NCBI GenBank assembly: GCA_963851245.1
Contig: CAWKOH010000004.1
Location: 248,001 to 312,000 of the forward strand
DNA from: CAWKOH01 sp963851245
GTDB lineage: Bacteria > Actinomycetota > Acidimicrobiia > Acidimicrobiales > Palsa-688
Reading direction: 5' to 3'
Length of the DNA stretch: 64,000 nt
Of this stretch, positions 35,099 to 44,636 are shown one piece after another (position 1 is the first letter of the stretch; each line of letters opens with the position of its first letter). Made by a program: the position numbers and the translations under genes. The notes under the pieces were generated by a model. The model searched no databases and was not told the origin of the DNA. It worked only from the letters and a program-made list of their open reading frames with translations.

Positions 35099-37583
35099 AT
35101 GGGCTTCCTCGACGGGCTTAGGGTGCTGGACTGCACGGACGAGCGCGGCCTTTTGGCCGGCCGCCTTCTCGCCGACCTCGGCGCCGATGTGGTGCAGGTC
35201 GAACCGCCGTCAGGCTCTACCGCCCGCCACACTCCGCCGGTGGTGGCCGGCGGCTCCGCGTTCTGGGACGCCTACGCGGCGAACAAGCGCGGTGTCACGA
35301 GCGATCTCGGCCAGCCCGAAGGAGTGGCCGCACTGCGAGCGTTGGCGTCCCGGGCCGACATCTTCATCGAGTCGAGCGAACCGGGGGCGCTCGACCGGCT
35401 GGGTCTGGGATGGGACGCGCTGCGAGAGCTCAACCCCGCCTTGATATATGTATCCATCACGGCCTTCGGGAGTGATGGTCCCAAAGCCGGTTGGACCGGG
35501 ACCGATCTGACCGTCTGGGCTGCCGGCGGACCGCTGGCCTACAACCAGGACGAAGTAGGGCCGCCGCTGCGGATCAGTGTGCCCCAAACGTTCCTTCACG
35601 CCGCCGCCGACGCCGCCGGCGGCGCTCTGCTGGCCTACCACGCCCGGCTGAGAACCGGGAGGGGTCAGCGGGTCGAAGTTTCCGCACAGGCTTCTCTTGG
35701 GCTGTGCACGCTGGCGGCCGCCCTCACCGCCGCCACGGGCGACAAGGAGCCGGAGTGGATGCCGAAAAGGGGCATCGGCCCGAATCTCGATCAGAGCGGC
35801 AGCGGATCGCGCACGCGCCGGTCGAAGTGGGAGGTCCGCGACGGCTTCGTCGAGCTCCACCTAGCCATGGGGCCCGCCGTCGGCGCCTTTACCAACAACT
35901 TCTTCGCCTGGATGAGCGAAAGCGGCGCGTGCCCAGACCAGGACATCGCGACCTGGGACTGGCGGAGGCTTCCCGACCTGATCAGGCAAGGAGCCATCGA
36001 CGGCGACGACATGGAGCGAGCCCGGGATCTGGTGGCCAGGTTCCTGGCCGACAAGACCAAGGAAGAGGTGACCCAGGCGGCGATAGCCCGGAAGCTCCTG
36101 GCGGTCGACGTGGCGGACGTCTCCAACCTGGCTGCGAGCCAGCATTTCGCCGATCGAGGCTTCTTCGTAGAGCTGGGAGACCCCGCTCACCCGGTCCGCA
36201 CCCTGCCCGGTGCCATAGCCCGGACCGACTCCGACGCCTTCGTCTTGCGCCGTCCGGCCCCCCTGATCGGCGAGCACGACGGGGAGGTCCGCCGAGACTG
36301 GCTGGGCGCCCGGCACCGCGGCCCCAAGAGGTCTTCGTCCGACGCCGCCACCGCACGCGGGGTCCTGCCTCTCGACGGGCTCAAGGTTCTCGACCTTTCG
36401 TGGGTGGTCGCCGGCCCGGTGATCGGCCGGGCCCTGGCCGACTTCGGGGCCACGGTCGTCAGGGTCGAGTCATCCACCAAGATCGAGACGGCCCGCCTTG
36501 TATCGCCGTACTACGGCGGACACGGCGGCGTCGAGAACGCGGCTCTGTACATCAACTGCAACGCCGGCAAGCTGGGTCTGGCCCTCGACCTGGCCATCGA
36601 GGAAGCCCGAGACGTCGTCCGCGAGCTGGCCGGTTGGGCCGACGTTCTCATCGAGTCGTTCACGCCCGGTCTGATGGACAGATGGGGGCTGGGTTACGAG
36701 CAGCTGGCCGCCGTCAACCCCCGCCTGATCATGGTGAGTAGCTCGCTCATGGGGAACATGGGCCGCTATTCACGGTTGGCCGGCTTCGGCAACATCGGGG
36801 CCGCCATGAGCGGCTTCCAGGCCATAGTGGGCTGGCCGGGCCGGCCCCCCATCGGGCCCTTCGGTCCGTACACCGACTACGTAGCCCCCCGCCTGGCCCT
36901 CGTGACGCTGTTGGCCGCCCTCAACGAACGAGAGAGCTCCGGTCGGGGGTGCTACCTCGATGTGTCACAGGCCGAGTGCGGGGTGTGGTTCCTCTCTCCT
37001 CAGGTGGCGGCCTTCAGTGCCGACGGCACGATGCCGCGCGCGTGTGGCAATCGGGACGCCGTCTTCGTGCCCCACGGCGTCTTCCCCTGCCGGGCGGACG
37101 GGCCCGGGCCGGGCCGAGTACGTGGCCATCGCGGTGCGGGACGACCGCGACTGGCAGTCGGTGACTGCAATCATGGGCCGGCCGGAGCTCGCGCTCGACC
37201 CCGCCTACGCCACTGCTGAAGCCCGGCGGGCCCACGAGGATCAGCTCGAGGCGATTGTGGGCGGGTGGACCGCCACGAAAACGGCCTCGGAGATCGAACA
37301 GGCTTGCCAGGCCGCGGGCGTGCCGGCCCACCGGGCCAGCACTAGCACCGACTTCGTTACGGACCCCCAGATGGCCTACAGAGGACACCTGATCAGGCTT
37401 CCCCACCGGCTGCACGGCGAAGTCGTCGTCGAAGGGCCCCGCTACCTGCTGTCGGACACCCCAGGAAGGGTCGTGAAGGCGGCGCCGACTATAGGCGAGG
37501 ACAATGAGCGGGTCCTGGCCGGCATCTTGGGCTGGGACCCGGAGCGGATAAGGGCGCTCGGGGATATCGGCGCACTGCGTTGA
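35099..37583 (+). pseudogene. Tandem CaiB/BaiF CoA-transferase, one frame change near 37110
   Basis: The protein has two full type-III CoA-transferase units. The first (LDGLRVLDCTDERGLLAGRL) lacks an Asp at the usual catalytic site (ISVPQTFLHAAADAAGGALL). The second (LDGLKVLDLSWVVAGPVIGR) keeps it in PYTDYVAPRLALVTLLAALN. The reading frame runs to FVPHGVFPCR, then continues one frame over with AEYVAIAVRDDRDWQSVTAI. The switch is in GGGCCCGGGCCGGGCC and the total is one base more than a multiple of three. The gene is likely functional if the extra base is an error. It transfers CoA between carboxylic acids; the acids are unknown. Confidence 0.85.
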
Positions 37584-37617
37584 TCCATCCTCCCCGGCAC
37601 TTGCCCCGGAGGATGGA
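37584..37617. terminator. Strong hairpin between convergent CoA-transferase and S53 genes
   Basis: TCCATCCTCC (37584-37593) pairs perfectly with GGAGGATGGA (37608-37617), with an inner GGC-ACTT-GCC stem. It begins one base after the CoA-transferase stop and lies 43 bases from the peptidase stop. There is no U-tract; it could terminate from both sides. Confidence 0.7.
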
Positions 37618-37659
37618 GGGAACCACCTCGTCGCGAGGGTCGTCGGTCGTGCCGGCTCG

Positions 37660-38790
37660 TCAAGGCCGGTCTACCAGCAAATTGGCCAGTCTGGTGCCGA
37701 TCGGGGAACCCAAACCGGTGCATGGATCCGGTCCGACGCCGGCTCGGTAAGCGCCATTCTCGCCGACGGTGATGTCGTTGAAGCAGACCGGATTGAGGTA
37801 CAGCCTGGGGGTGATGAAGCCCAGTTTGGTGCCGAAGGCCGCGAACAATCCGGCATAGAGAGGCGCGACGGCGCTCGTTCCACCCACCACCTGGCTCTGG
37901 CCGTGCACGACGATCTCGTACCCCGTTACCGGATCCGCGTTGGCGGCCACGTCCGGGACCATCCGACCGGGACCGCTCGGCGCCCCGATCTGCCAGTCGG
38001 GCATGGGCTTGAACAGGGTCGAGTAACCCCCGCCGGTGCCCTGCCCGCTGGGGCTGCCTGGATCGTTGTTCCAGACAGTCTCGCCGCCTGCAGTTTTCCT
38101 CGTGCCACCGCAACCGACGACGTGGGGAGCCGAAGCGGGCAGATCGACGTTGGCAGCGTTCGGCCCGCCATCCGACGAGTCGTTGTCGCCGGCGGCGGCT
38201 AACACCACCATGCCCGCCGCGGTTGCCCCCTGGGCCGCCTGTTCCATGTCGTCGCCTGCAGAGGCGCCCCAGGTAGCCTCATCCGCGCCCCACGAGATTG
38301 AGCACACGTCGCAGCCATCCGTTGTTGCGGCCCGCACCGCTCGGGCGATGTCCTGGGACCAGTAGACGCGGATGGTGGCGGCTTTTCCCGTGGCTACGTA
38401 GTAGGCGGCTCCTGCGACCTCGATGTCCAGGGCGACCTCACCGTCGGGGTCCGCAGCATCACCGATGTGTTGATTGGGGCTGTTGGTCGTGCCGTCCACC
38501 GACACGTCCGTGATGTTCGCCGCCAGTTGGCCGATGCCGGCGAAGTACTGCTGCATGTCGGTCGCCGTCCAGCCGCCGCCGAGCTCGACGACGGCGATCG
38601 TGCCTCCTCCAGCCAGCCGCGTCGGCCACTGGTAGGAGGCGCACAGGGCCGGAACCGACCAGGTCTCTTGCGCCTGTTGTTGCGGCGGTACCGCCTTGAT
38701 GTACGGACGCATGGCGGTGTGAGCGGCGACGTGAAGGTAGGAGTGCACTCCGGGGACGGGCTCGTGGGGTGGCGGATTGCTGTCTGGCAT
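37660..38790 (-). CDS. S53 (sedolisin) family serine-carboxyl peptidase without a large propeptide
   Basis: The 376-residue protein starts at ATG 38790, 8 bases after AGGAGG. The catalytic residues are E118 and D122 (DGEVALDIEVAG), the oxyanion Asp D202 (AAAGDNDSSDG) and Ser306 (VVGGTSAVAPLYAG). The C-terminal calcium site is present (CFNDITVGENGAYRAGVGPD). Family members usually have a propeptide of about 180 residues and a secretion signal. Here only about 50 residues precede the catalytic domain and no signal peptide is seen, so the protein may act inside the cell or be activated differently. Confidence 0.88.
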   Translation of the reverse strand: MPDSNPPPHEPVPGVHSYLHVAAHTAMRPYIKAVPPQQQAQETWSVPALCASYQWPTRLAGGGTIAVVELGGGWTATDMQQYFAGIGQLAANITDVSVDGTTNSPNQHIGDAADPDGEVALDIEVAGAAYYVATGKAATIRVYWSQDIARAVRAATTDGCDVCSISWGADEATWGASAGDDMEQAAQGATAAGMVVLAAAGDNDSSDGGPNAANVDLPASAPHVVGCGGTRKTAGGETVWNNDPGSPSGQGTGGGYSTLFKPMPDWQIGAPSGPGRMVPDVAANADPVTGYEIVVHGQSQVVGGTSAVAPLYAGLFAAFGTKLGFITPRLYLNPVCFNDITVGENGAYRAGVGPDPCTGLGSPIGTRLANLLVDRP

Positions 38791-38905
38791 GCTTTGCACC
38801 TCCTGGGCGATCGGAATCCCTGGCGACGCCTCCTGCCGTCATATCACGATGGGCGGCATCTCGGCGACGAACGGAGACCGCGGCCTGCGCCCCGCGTGAG
38901 GCGAC

Positions 38906-39491
38906 TTACCACATGGCTGGAGCGCCGGCGTCATACACCAGCAGGCTGCCGTCCGTCCTGACACCCTCGGTCAGGCGGTGCTCGGAGAGTTTGCCGTCGT
39001 GGCCGACGTGGCGTACGAGCACATGGCGCTCCAGGTCGGCAGCGTCGGCAATCAGTCTCCGGTGGCACCGCCAGTACAGCGCCTCTGAGCACATGACGAC
39101 CGTTCGGCGCTGTCCACCGGTGGAAAGGACCTCGTCCAGCGCCTCCCAGAACGGCGGGGTGCGCATGTAGTCCGCGTAGCCGCGGAAGGATTCGTTGTGC
39201 AGACGCGGTGTTCAGCGAATCGGGTCTGGTCTTGCGCCAGCCGCCCAGCCGGGGCTCCCAGGCGTACGAGATGCCCAATTCGGGGAGCCACGCCTCCATG
39301 GCCGCTCGACTCACATACGGGTGGCGGCGCGAGCCCGGAGCTCGCCGGACGTCGACCAGGTGCTGTACGTCTGCGCCGGTAAGAATGGCGCCGATCCGCT
39401 CTTCGGTCAGGTTGCCGTGACCGAAGGTGAGTAGCTCCACGCCCCCAGGGGGCCGGTTGTCTAGCACGGGACGATCCGGAGCCTCGGCCAT
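38906..39491 (-). pseudogene. DUF488-family protein, one frame change near 39210
   Basis: The first part reads LLTFGHGNLTEERIGAILTG, DVQHLVDVRRAPGSRRHPYV and WEPRLGGWRKTRPDSLNT. After a one-base shift it continues LHNESFRGYADYMRTPPFWE, then VVMCSEALYWRCHRRLIADA, the DUF488 Cys-Ser-Glu and CHR motifs. The length is one base more than a multiple of three. DUF488 proteins are of unknown function, with a proposed nucleic-acid or nucleotide-linked role. Confidence 0.82.
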
Positions 39492-39703
39492 CGGGCCGCC
39501 CAGCGCGCCGTCTTCTCCTCGTAAACGTCTCTGGTGACGATGCCCTTGTTCGGCCGGGCGACCATTCCGATCAGGTCCGCCAGACCGTTGAGGATGCCTT
39601 GTGCAACCGGGTTCCAGGTCAGAGCCTGTTCCAGGTACTGGATTTGCAGATCAAGGGGTGCTGCTTCGGGTTGATCGCAGATCACCACCGAATGATGCCC
39701 CAA
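39461..39703 (-). CDS. Hypothetical small protein overlapping the DUF488 start
   Basis: The 80-residue frame contains SVVICDQPEAAPLDLQIQYL and WNPVAQGILNGLADLIGMVA, and ends RWPRLRIVPC, overlapping DUF488 by 31 bases on the same strand. I do not recognise the family. Its composition looks plausibly coding, but the long overlap weakens it. It may be a fragment of a larger protein. Confidence 0.3.
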   Translation of the reverse strand: MGHHSVVICDQPEAAPLDLQIQYLEQALTWNPVAQGILNGLADLIGMVARPNKGIVTRDVYEEKTARWAARWPRLRIVPC

Positions 39704-39771
39704 CGAGACGCCGGAGGCATCGGGGGCACCCCGGCAATGCTCCCCCGGCCAGAGGTCGGTAGCATGCCGAA

Positions 39772-40065
39772 ATGCTGCGTCATACCGTCCTGTTGACTCT
39801 CAAGACCGACCCTGGCTCGGAGACGACTGCGGCGATCGTCGAAGCTCTCCGGAGGCTACCGGCCCAGATTCCGAGTATCCGGGAATACGAGGTTGGCGCC
39901 GATCTCGGTCTCAACGAGGGTAACGCCACCTTTGCCGTGGTGGCCCTCTTCGATGACGAGAAGGGTTACATCGAATACCGGGACCATCCCGCCCACCGAG
40001 CGGTAATCGACGAGCTAATCACACCTGTGCGCCAGGCCCGGGCGGCCATACAGTTCGAGGTCTGA
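39772..40065 (+). CDS. Dabb-family (stress-responsive alpha/beta barrel) protein
   Basis: The 97-residue protein starts MLRHTVLLTLKTDPGSETTA, then QIPSIREYEVGADLGLNEGN, TFAVVALFDDEKGYIEYRDH and PAHRAVIDELITP. This is the dimeric alpha-beta barrel seen in Dabb proteins, some of which are polyketide or olivetolic-acid cyclases. The function here is unknown. Confidence 0.88.
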   Translation: MLRHTVLLTLKTDPGSETTAAIVEALRRLPAQIPSIREYEVGADLGLNEGNATFAVVALFDDEKGYIEYRDHPAHRAVIDELITPVRQARAAIQFEV

Positions 40066-40099
40066 CGGGTGGGGTGGCGGTCCGCCCGCGCTCCGGCGC

Positions 40100-40118
40100 G
40101 CCCGGATGGCCTCCGGGC
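40100..40118 (+). terminator. Hairpin after the Dabb gene
   Basis: GCCCGGA-TGGCC-TCCGGGC is a perfect 7-bp stem followed by TTATGTT, 34 bases after the Dabb stop and 30 bases before the next start. A short U-rich tail makes weak intrinsic termination plausible. Confidence 0.45.
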
Positions 40119-40147
40119 TTATGTTGGGCGCGAACCGGAGGCTCTTC

Positions 40148-40930
40148 ATGTTCGGAAGCAAGCGTCGTGAGGAAAAGAAGGCGGTTGCGGAGGCGGCGGC
40201 CCGGGTGCAGCTCCGGGACGCGGTCGTCAAGATGATCGCCCCCGACGATCCTGAGAGGTGTCGCCAGACGGCGTGCCATGTACCATGCTCGTCGATGAGC
40301 CGCTACCCCCTAGGTGTCGTGGCTGTCGCGTTCGCCCCTCTGCCGGTGGCGGAAGCTTCCGTGCAGGCCCGGGACCTGGGTTTCGACTTCATAGACCCGC
40401 CAGTCGGGACAGATCCGTCCATCCTGGCCCTGCCGGTCGGCTGCCCCATGTCCGATCCTTATCCGGTGCCTGGCTGGGGGTACGCCCCGGCCCCGCGCGA
40501 CGGGCCGGGCCGGTGGGAGCAGACGGTGGAGCGGTTCAGGGCCGCGCCCGGTTGCCTGCTGGAGCCGTGGGCAGGGGCGTGCGTGAACTCGCTCGAGTCG
40601 ATGCGTGCCATCGCCCAGGAGGTTCCCGGGCTGCGGTTCCTCGTCGACACCGGACACGTGGCCGACTGGGGCGGGGACCCAGACGAGCTGCTCGAGCTAG
40701 CCGGCCACGTGCAACTGCGCCAGGGTAAACGGGGGCAGAGCCAGGTGCATGTCGACGACCCCACCGGGACCGTTGACTTCGCGGCGGTCATCCGCCGGCT
40801 CGATGCCATTGGCTACCCCGGCACCCTGTCGGTCGAATACTTCAGCCTCCCCGATCTCGGCTATCCACTGGACGACCCGGTCGGCTGGTCGGTCGACCTC
40901 GCCACCCGCGTTCGCCCGCTGCTGGCCTGA
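40148..40930 (+). CDS. Sugar-phosphate isomerase/epimerase-like TIM-barrel protein
   Basis: A strong GGAGG lies 6 bases before ATG 40148, giving 260 residues. The conserved barrel starts only at M50 (MSRYPLGVVAVAFAPLPVAE, ATG 40295, which has no ribosome binding site). It continues with GLRFLVDTGHVADWGGDPDE, HVQLRQGKRGQSQVHVDD and YPGTLSVEYFSLPDLGYPLD, as in the xylose-isomerase-like family (AP_endonuc_2). The N-terminal 49 residues are charged and include KRREEKKAVAEAAARV. They may be a real extension or a separate small gene read through. No metal ligand set is complete enough to name a substrate. Confidence 0.65.
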   Translation: MFGSKRREEKKAVAEAAARVQLRDAVVKMIAPDDPERCRQTACHVPCSSMSRYPLGVVAVAFAPLPVAEASVQARDLGFDFIDPPVGTDPSILALPVGCPMSDPYPVPGWGYAPAPRDGPGRWEQTVERFRAAPGCLLEPWAGACVNSLESMRAIAQEVPGLRFLVDTGHVADWGGDPDELLELAGHVQLRQGKRGQSQVHVDDPTGTVDFAAVIRRLDAIGYPGTLSVEYFSLPDLGYPLDDPVGWSVDLATRVRPLLA

Positions 40931-40943
40931 ACCGCCTACGGCC

Positions 40944-41360
40944 TCAATGCAAGCTCACAGATCCGTCGCCGGCGAGCTTCCACAACGGGTTGTGCGCAAC
41001 CTCCCAGGGATGGCCGTCCGGATCGACGAAGATCCCGGTGTACCCGCCCCACTCAGCGCGCGCTCCCGGCCGGCCGATCGTGGCTCCGGCGGCTTCGGCC
41101 TTCGCCAGCAGCTCGTCCACCTCAGCCGGCGAGGAGACGTTGTGGGCGAGGGTGACGCCGCCCCATCCTCCTCCGTCCTTCACGGCACTGTCGGCGGCGA
41201 GTTTCTCGCGGCCCCAAAGGCCGAGAACCATGCCCGGGAGCTGGAAGAGGACGATGTCGCCATCCGGTGACTCGCCGGACCAGCCCAGGCTTTCGTAGAA
41301 CGCCCGGGCTCGACCGGTGTCGGCCACGCCGAGCGTGATGAAAGAGAGGCGCTGTTGCAT
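40944..41360 (-). CDS. VOC-family protein
   Basis: The 138-residue protein starts MQQRLSFITLGVADTGRARA, followed by FYESLGW. It has VLFQLPGMVLGLWGREKLAA in the middle and GGYTGIFVDPDGHPWEVAHN at the end, the glyoxalase/bleomycin-resistance betaalphabetabetabeta repeat. The E/H ligands are partly in place (H in DGHPWEVAHN). Its function is unknown. It is divergent from the EthD gene. Confidence 0.88.
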   Translation of the reverse strand: MQQRLSFITLGVADTGRARAFYESLGWSGESPDGDIVLFQLPGMVLGLWGREKLAADSAVKDGGGWGGVTLAHNVSSPAEVDELLAKAEAAGATIGRPGARAEWGGYTGIFVDPDGHPWEVAHNPLWKLAGDGSVSLH

Positions 41361-41466
41361 GCGGTGAGTCTCCGCCACGACACCCGGTCATGTCAACGAC
41401 TTGATGAGTGTACCATTCGGGCTGACGGGTGAGTGTCAAAGCAACAGAAGGGTGGGACCAGTCGAC

Positions 41467-41826
41467 ATGATCAAGATCGTGGCCCTGTTGAAGCGGCGCC
41501 AGGACGTGACGCTCGAGGAGTTCTGCCGTTATTACGAGTTCGAGCACGCCCCTCTGGCCGCCCGGTCGATACCCCCGGAGGTGAAAGGCGCCATCAAGCG
41601 CTACGTCCAGAACCACGCTCTGCGGCTCGGTCGCAGCCAGACCGATCCGCCGTACGACTGTGTCACCGAAATCGGTTTCGACGACGTCGCCGGGATGGGG
41701 TTGTGGACCACCTGGTACCTCGGACAGGGAGGCAAAGTGCTGCGTGATGACGAGGAGAACTTCATGGATCCCCGTCAACGGGTTGTGATCGTCACCGGGG
41801 AGAAGGACATCGGCATGAGCCCCTGA
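41467..41826 (+). CDS. EthD-domain protein
   Basis: The 119-residue protein starts MIKIVALLKRRQDVTLEEFC, then RYYEFEHAPLAARS, with the C-terminal GFDDVAGMGLWTTWYLG and DDEENFMDPRQRVVIVTGE. It is the dimeric alpha-beta barrel of EthD. These proteins often act beside lipid or polyketide enzymes. It is convergent with luxC-like, 8 bases apart. Confidence 0.85.
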   Translation: MIKIVALLKRRQDVTLEEFCRYYEFEHAPLAARSIPPEVKGAIKRYVQNHALRLGRSQTDPPYDCVTEIGFDDVAGMGLWTTWYLGQGGKVLRDDEENFMDPRQRVVIVTGEKDIGMSP

Positions 41827-41834
41827 CGCAGCGG

Positions 41835-43256
41835 TCAGGCGTCCTCGTCCGAGATCCAGTTCACGAAGCGCTGCAGCGGGAACATGGCGTCATGGGGACC
41901 GCCCTCCACGTGCTTGGCCGCGCCCCCCAGGCGTACCACCCGCTGGGCTCCGGCCCCGGCCAGCCGGTCCCGCATGGCCGTCTTGCGCTCGGGCGGGTAC
42001 ATGCCGATCGTCTGGGTGGCGACGTTCACGAACTGGACCGCAGCGTCGAGTGAGTCGACATGGACGACGTTGGCGGTCTTGTTGCTGGGATGGAAGTCCA
42101 CGGGCTCGGATGTGAGGATGACGAGGCCCCGGCCGTCGGCCTTGCCCCACACCTTGCAGTCATCGTCCATGATCTGCAGCATCTCGATCTGCTCGCGGAT
42201 CTCGAGGGGCGGAGGGAGGGTACTTTCGGAAGCGGTCTGGCGCTCGACGCCCAGGCGTTCCTGCAACTGAGAGCAGAACTTCTCGATGCCGTCGCGGTCA
42301 CCCTCGACGAAGATGAAACGGCTGGCCAGGCAGGCCTCCTGATTGAACACGGCCACGTCCGCCGCCGCCGCTTCGGCGACCTCGGCAATCACGGCGTCGG
42401 AGGTGAAGCCCTCGGGCCCGACCATCGAGATCGACGTCTTCGGGTCGAAGGAGACGAACTGGAGGCCGGGGCCGAGATACTTGATGACGTTGTTGATGGC
42501 CTCGCCCCCGCCCCACGCCACGATCTTGTCGAAGTACTGCGGGCGGTACAGGATGCGCTCTATTCGTTCGTCGCCGCCTCGCCAGTACACCGCCGACATG
42601 GACCGGACGACCGGGTGGTCGGGCTCCACCTCGGCCATGGTCTTCAACATGGCCACGCACGTGAACGGATCGCTCGACGGCATCTTGAAGACGTTCGTGG
42701 CCTTGACCAGGGCTCCCTGAGCGATGGAAGAGATGCAACCGGTGGGCGAGTTGCCTGCGAGCATGTGGATCATCCGGGGCGGGAAGGCCCTGAGGGCGCC
42801 TCGCTGCCCGTTGAAATCCACTCTCTCGACCCACTCGTCGAGCACGGCCGGGTTGGCGAAGTTGCTCTCGATGCTGCCCCACAGGGCCTCCCGGGTGAGC
42901 CGGTGGCGGGCCACGCCGAACAGGTTCTCGACCACTCGGCGGGGCAGAGGGTTGGTCGCCACGATGCGCTCGGCGGCTTCCTGCAGGAAGGCGTTGTCGG
43001 CCAGGACCAACCGCTTCCCGCACGCCACGAGAAAGTCGATGATCTCCTCGGTCTTCACTTCCAGCAGCGGCGGGAGCTCAGAGCGAGGCGTGACCACCTC
43101 GTCGAGGTTGATCTCGGGAGTGGCGAACTCGACGCCGAGGTCGCGCGATTTGTAGTGAACGGCGCCTCCGGTCACCGCACGGCCGCGGACGAAGTGATCG
43201 ACGCGGATCACATCGTCACGACCCGTGGGCCTCCCGGCGACGTCAAGGGTCGTCAC
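41835..43256 (-). CDS. LuxC-like acyl-CoA/fatty-acyl reductase
   Basis: The 473-residue protein has the aldehyde-dehydrogenase-like fold of LuxC: GVARHRLTREALWGSIESNF, MIHMLAGNSPTGCISSIAQG, YWRGGDERIERILYRPQYFD, VAWGGGEAINNVIKYLGPG. The active-site loop is VFNQEACLASRFIFVEGDRD with the catalytic Cys. It would reduce a fatty acyl group, from an acyl-protein or CoA, to an aldehyde with NADPH. Its start overlaps the luxE-like stop by 4 bases. No luxA or luxB is nearby. Confidence 0.88.
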   Translation of the reverse strand: MTTLDVAGRPTGRDDVIRVDHFVRGRAVTGGAVHYKSRDLGVEFATPEINLDEVVTPRSELPPLLEVKTEEIIDFLVACGKRLVLADNAFLQEAAERIVATNPLPRRVVENLFGVARHRLTREALWGSIESNFANPAVLDEWVERVDFNGQRGALRAFPPRMIHMLAGNSPTGCISSIAQGALVKATNVFKMPSSDPFTCVAMLKTMAEVEPDHPVVRSMSAVYWRGGDERIERILYRPQYFDKIVAWGGGEAINNVIKYLGPGLQFVSFDPKTSISMVGPEGFTSDAVIAEVAEAAAADVAVFNQEACLASRFIFVEGDRDGIEKFCSQLQERLGVERQTASESTLPPPLEIREQIEMLQIMDDDCKVWGKADGRGLVILTSEPVDFHPSNKTANVVHVDSLDAAVQFVNVATQTIGMYPPERKTAMRDRLAGAGAQRVVRLGGAAKHVEGGPHDAMFPLQRFVNWISDEDA

Positions 43257-44605
43257 GACAGTCCTCTCACGTAGGCGTCCACGGTCCCGGCGCAGCCGAT
43301 CTTGTCGTCTCCCTCGAGGTCGGCGTACCGCACTATGTCATCGCGGATGCTGGGGCCACCACTGCCGCAGGCGCACGGGCTGAGATCTAGTGAGACCTTG
43401 TCGCCCGTGATCACCCCACCCCAGCGGCCGTCCAGGGCTAGGTCGAAGAAAGCGGCTCGCCCCTCGACCTCACCTTCGGGGTGGGGCAGCAGCGCGGCCC
43501 CGTCCTCGTCGAGGATGAAGGGGACAACCCACGGGGGAACGTGGTAGCGGCCCCCTTTCTGGCAGCGGGGCATGCCGGAGTTCAACTCCTGCATGCTGTA
43601 GTTCTGGAACTTCCGGTTTTCCGCGATGTTGAACGTCTCGTAGACGAACTCCTGATAGTCGGGCGGAAGCTGGGCCCGCTTCAAACCGCCGCCGACGTAG
43701 ATGCAGTTGTCCGGATGGAAATCCTTGGCGCTGTAGCCCATGCCCCGAACCAGCGTGGCCACGTGGTGCAGCGCGTTCCACATCCCCGAGATGAACAGTT
43801 TCTCGGAACGGGCGGCCACCAGCGACTCGGCCGAGATGACATAGGCCTTGGCGAGCGTCTCCTCGCGTTCCTTGGCCGTCGCCTCGAAGTCGCCGATCTG
43901 TTCGGGTCGGGCGGTGCCGTCGGCCATCGCCTTGCGCAGAACCACCATCTTGGTCAGGGCGCCGACCGTGATAGGGGGGACCGGTAGCCTGAACGGCTCG
44001 AAACGGGGATCAGCGAAAGCGGCCACTTGCGCCTTGCGGATAGTGACGTTCTTCGGCACGTCGGCGGTCGGCGCCACCCCGAACATGCGGCGGTCCCGCT
44101 CCGGCTTGACGCTCGAACCCCAGGAGAAGACGCCGACCGTATCGAGGCGGGACCAGTCCATGTCCTTCTCGGACGCGATCAGCATGGCTGACTTGCCGGT
44201 TGTGCCGCTGGAACACGAAACGTAATTCCCCTCCTCTGCCAGACGGTCGATCCACATGTCGATGTCGTCAATGTCAGACGTCTCGATGGCAGCAATCGGG
44301 TACGGGGATATGGTGCCGAGCCACTTGCCGAGGCGATCCCACTTCTGTTCGGTCAGGAAGCTCGCGGGGTAGCTCTTGTAGGCGGTGTGGGGGAAGAGCA
44401 GCGGCACCATGTCGTCCTTCGACCGGATCTCTCCTGTGCCGGCTTCCTTGGCCCGGAAGGCCAAGAGCTTGATCCGCCCCTTCCTTTCCTGGAACCGCTC
44501 GTTCATCGCCTCCACATGAGCGTCGCGAAGATCGGAGTAGGGAATGGCGAAGCGCTCCTCCGCATTGACCAGACTCGTCAAGCGTTCGACCACCCCACCC
44601 ACCAC
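43253..44605 (-). CDS. LuxE-like acyl-protein synthetase/adenylating enzyme
   Basis: The 450-residue protein starts at GTG 44605, 4 bases after GGGAGA and about 25 bases downstream of a consensus promoter. The longer in-frame extension to 44674 would cross that promoter. The adenylation motif is NYVSCSSGTTGKSAMLIASE. Further landmarks are NCIYVGGGLKRAQLPPDYQE and NYSMQELNSGMPRCQKGGRY, and the C-terminus is WGGVITGDKVSLDLSPCACG. It activates a fatty acid for transfer to the LuxC-like reductase encoded next, forming a fatty-acid reductase module. Confidence 0.87.
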   Translation of the reverse strand: MVGGVVERLTSLVNAEERFAIPYSDLRDAHVEAMNERFQERKGRIKLLAFRAKEAGTGEIRSKDDMVPLLFPHTAYKSYPASFLTEQKWDRLGKWLGTISPYPIAAIETSDIDDIDMWIDRLAEEGNYVSCSSGTTGKSAMLIASEKDMDWSRLDTVGVFSWGSSVKPERDRRMFGVAPTADVPKNVTIRKAQVAAFADPRFEPFRLPVPPITVGALTKMVVLRKAMADGTARPEQIGDFEATAKEREETLAKAYVISAESLVAARSEKLFISGMWNALHHVATLVRGMGYSAKDFHPDNCIYVGGGLKRAQLPPDYQEFVYETFNIAENRKFQNYSMQELNSGMPRCQKGGRYHVPPWVVPFILDEDGAALLPHPEGEVEGRAAFFDLALDGRWGGVITGDKVSLDLSPCACGSGGPSIRDDIVRYADLEGDDKIGCAGTVDAYVRGLS

Positions 44606-44636
44606 GCGTTCTCCCTTGCTCGCACGAGGTGACTTT

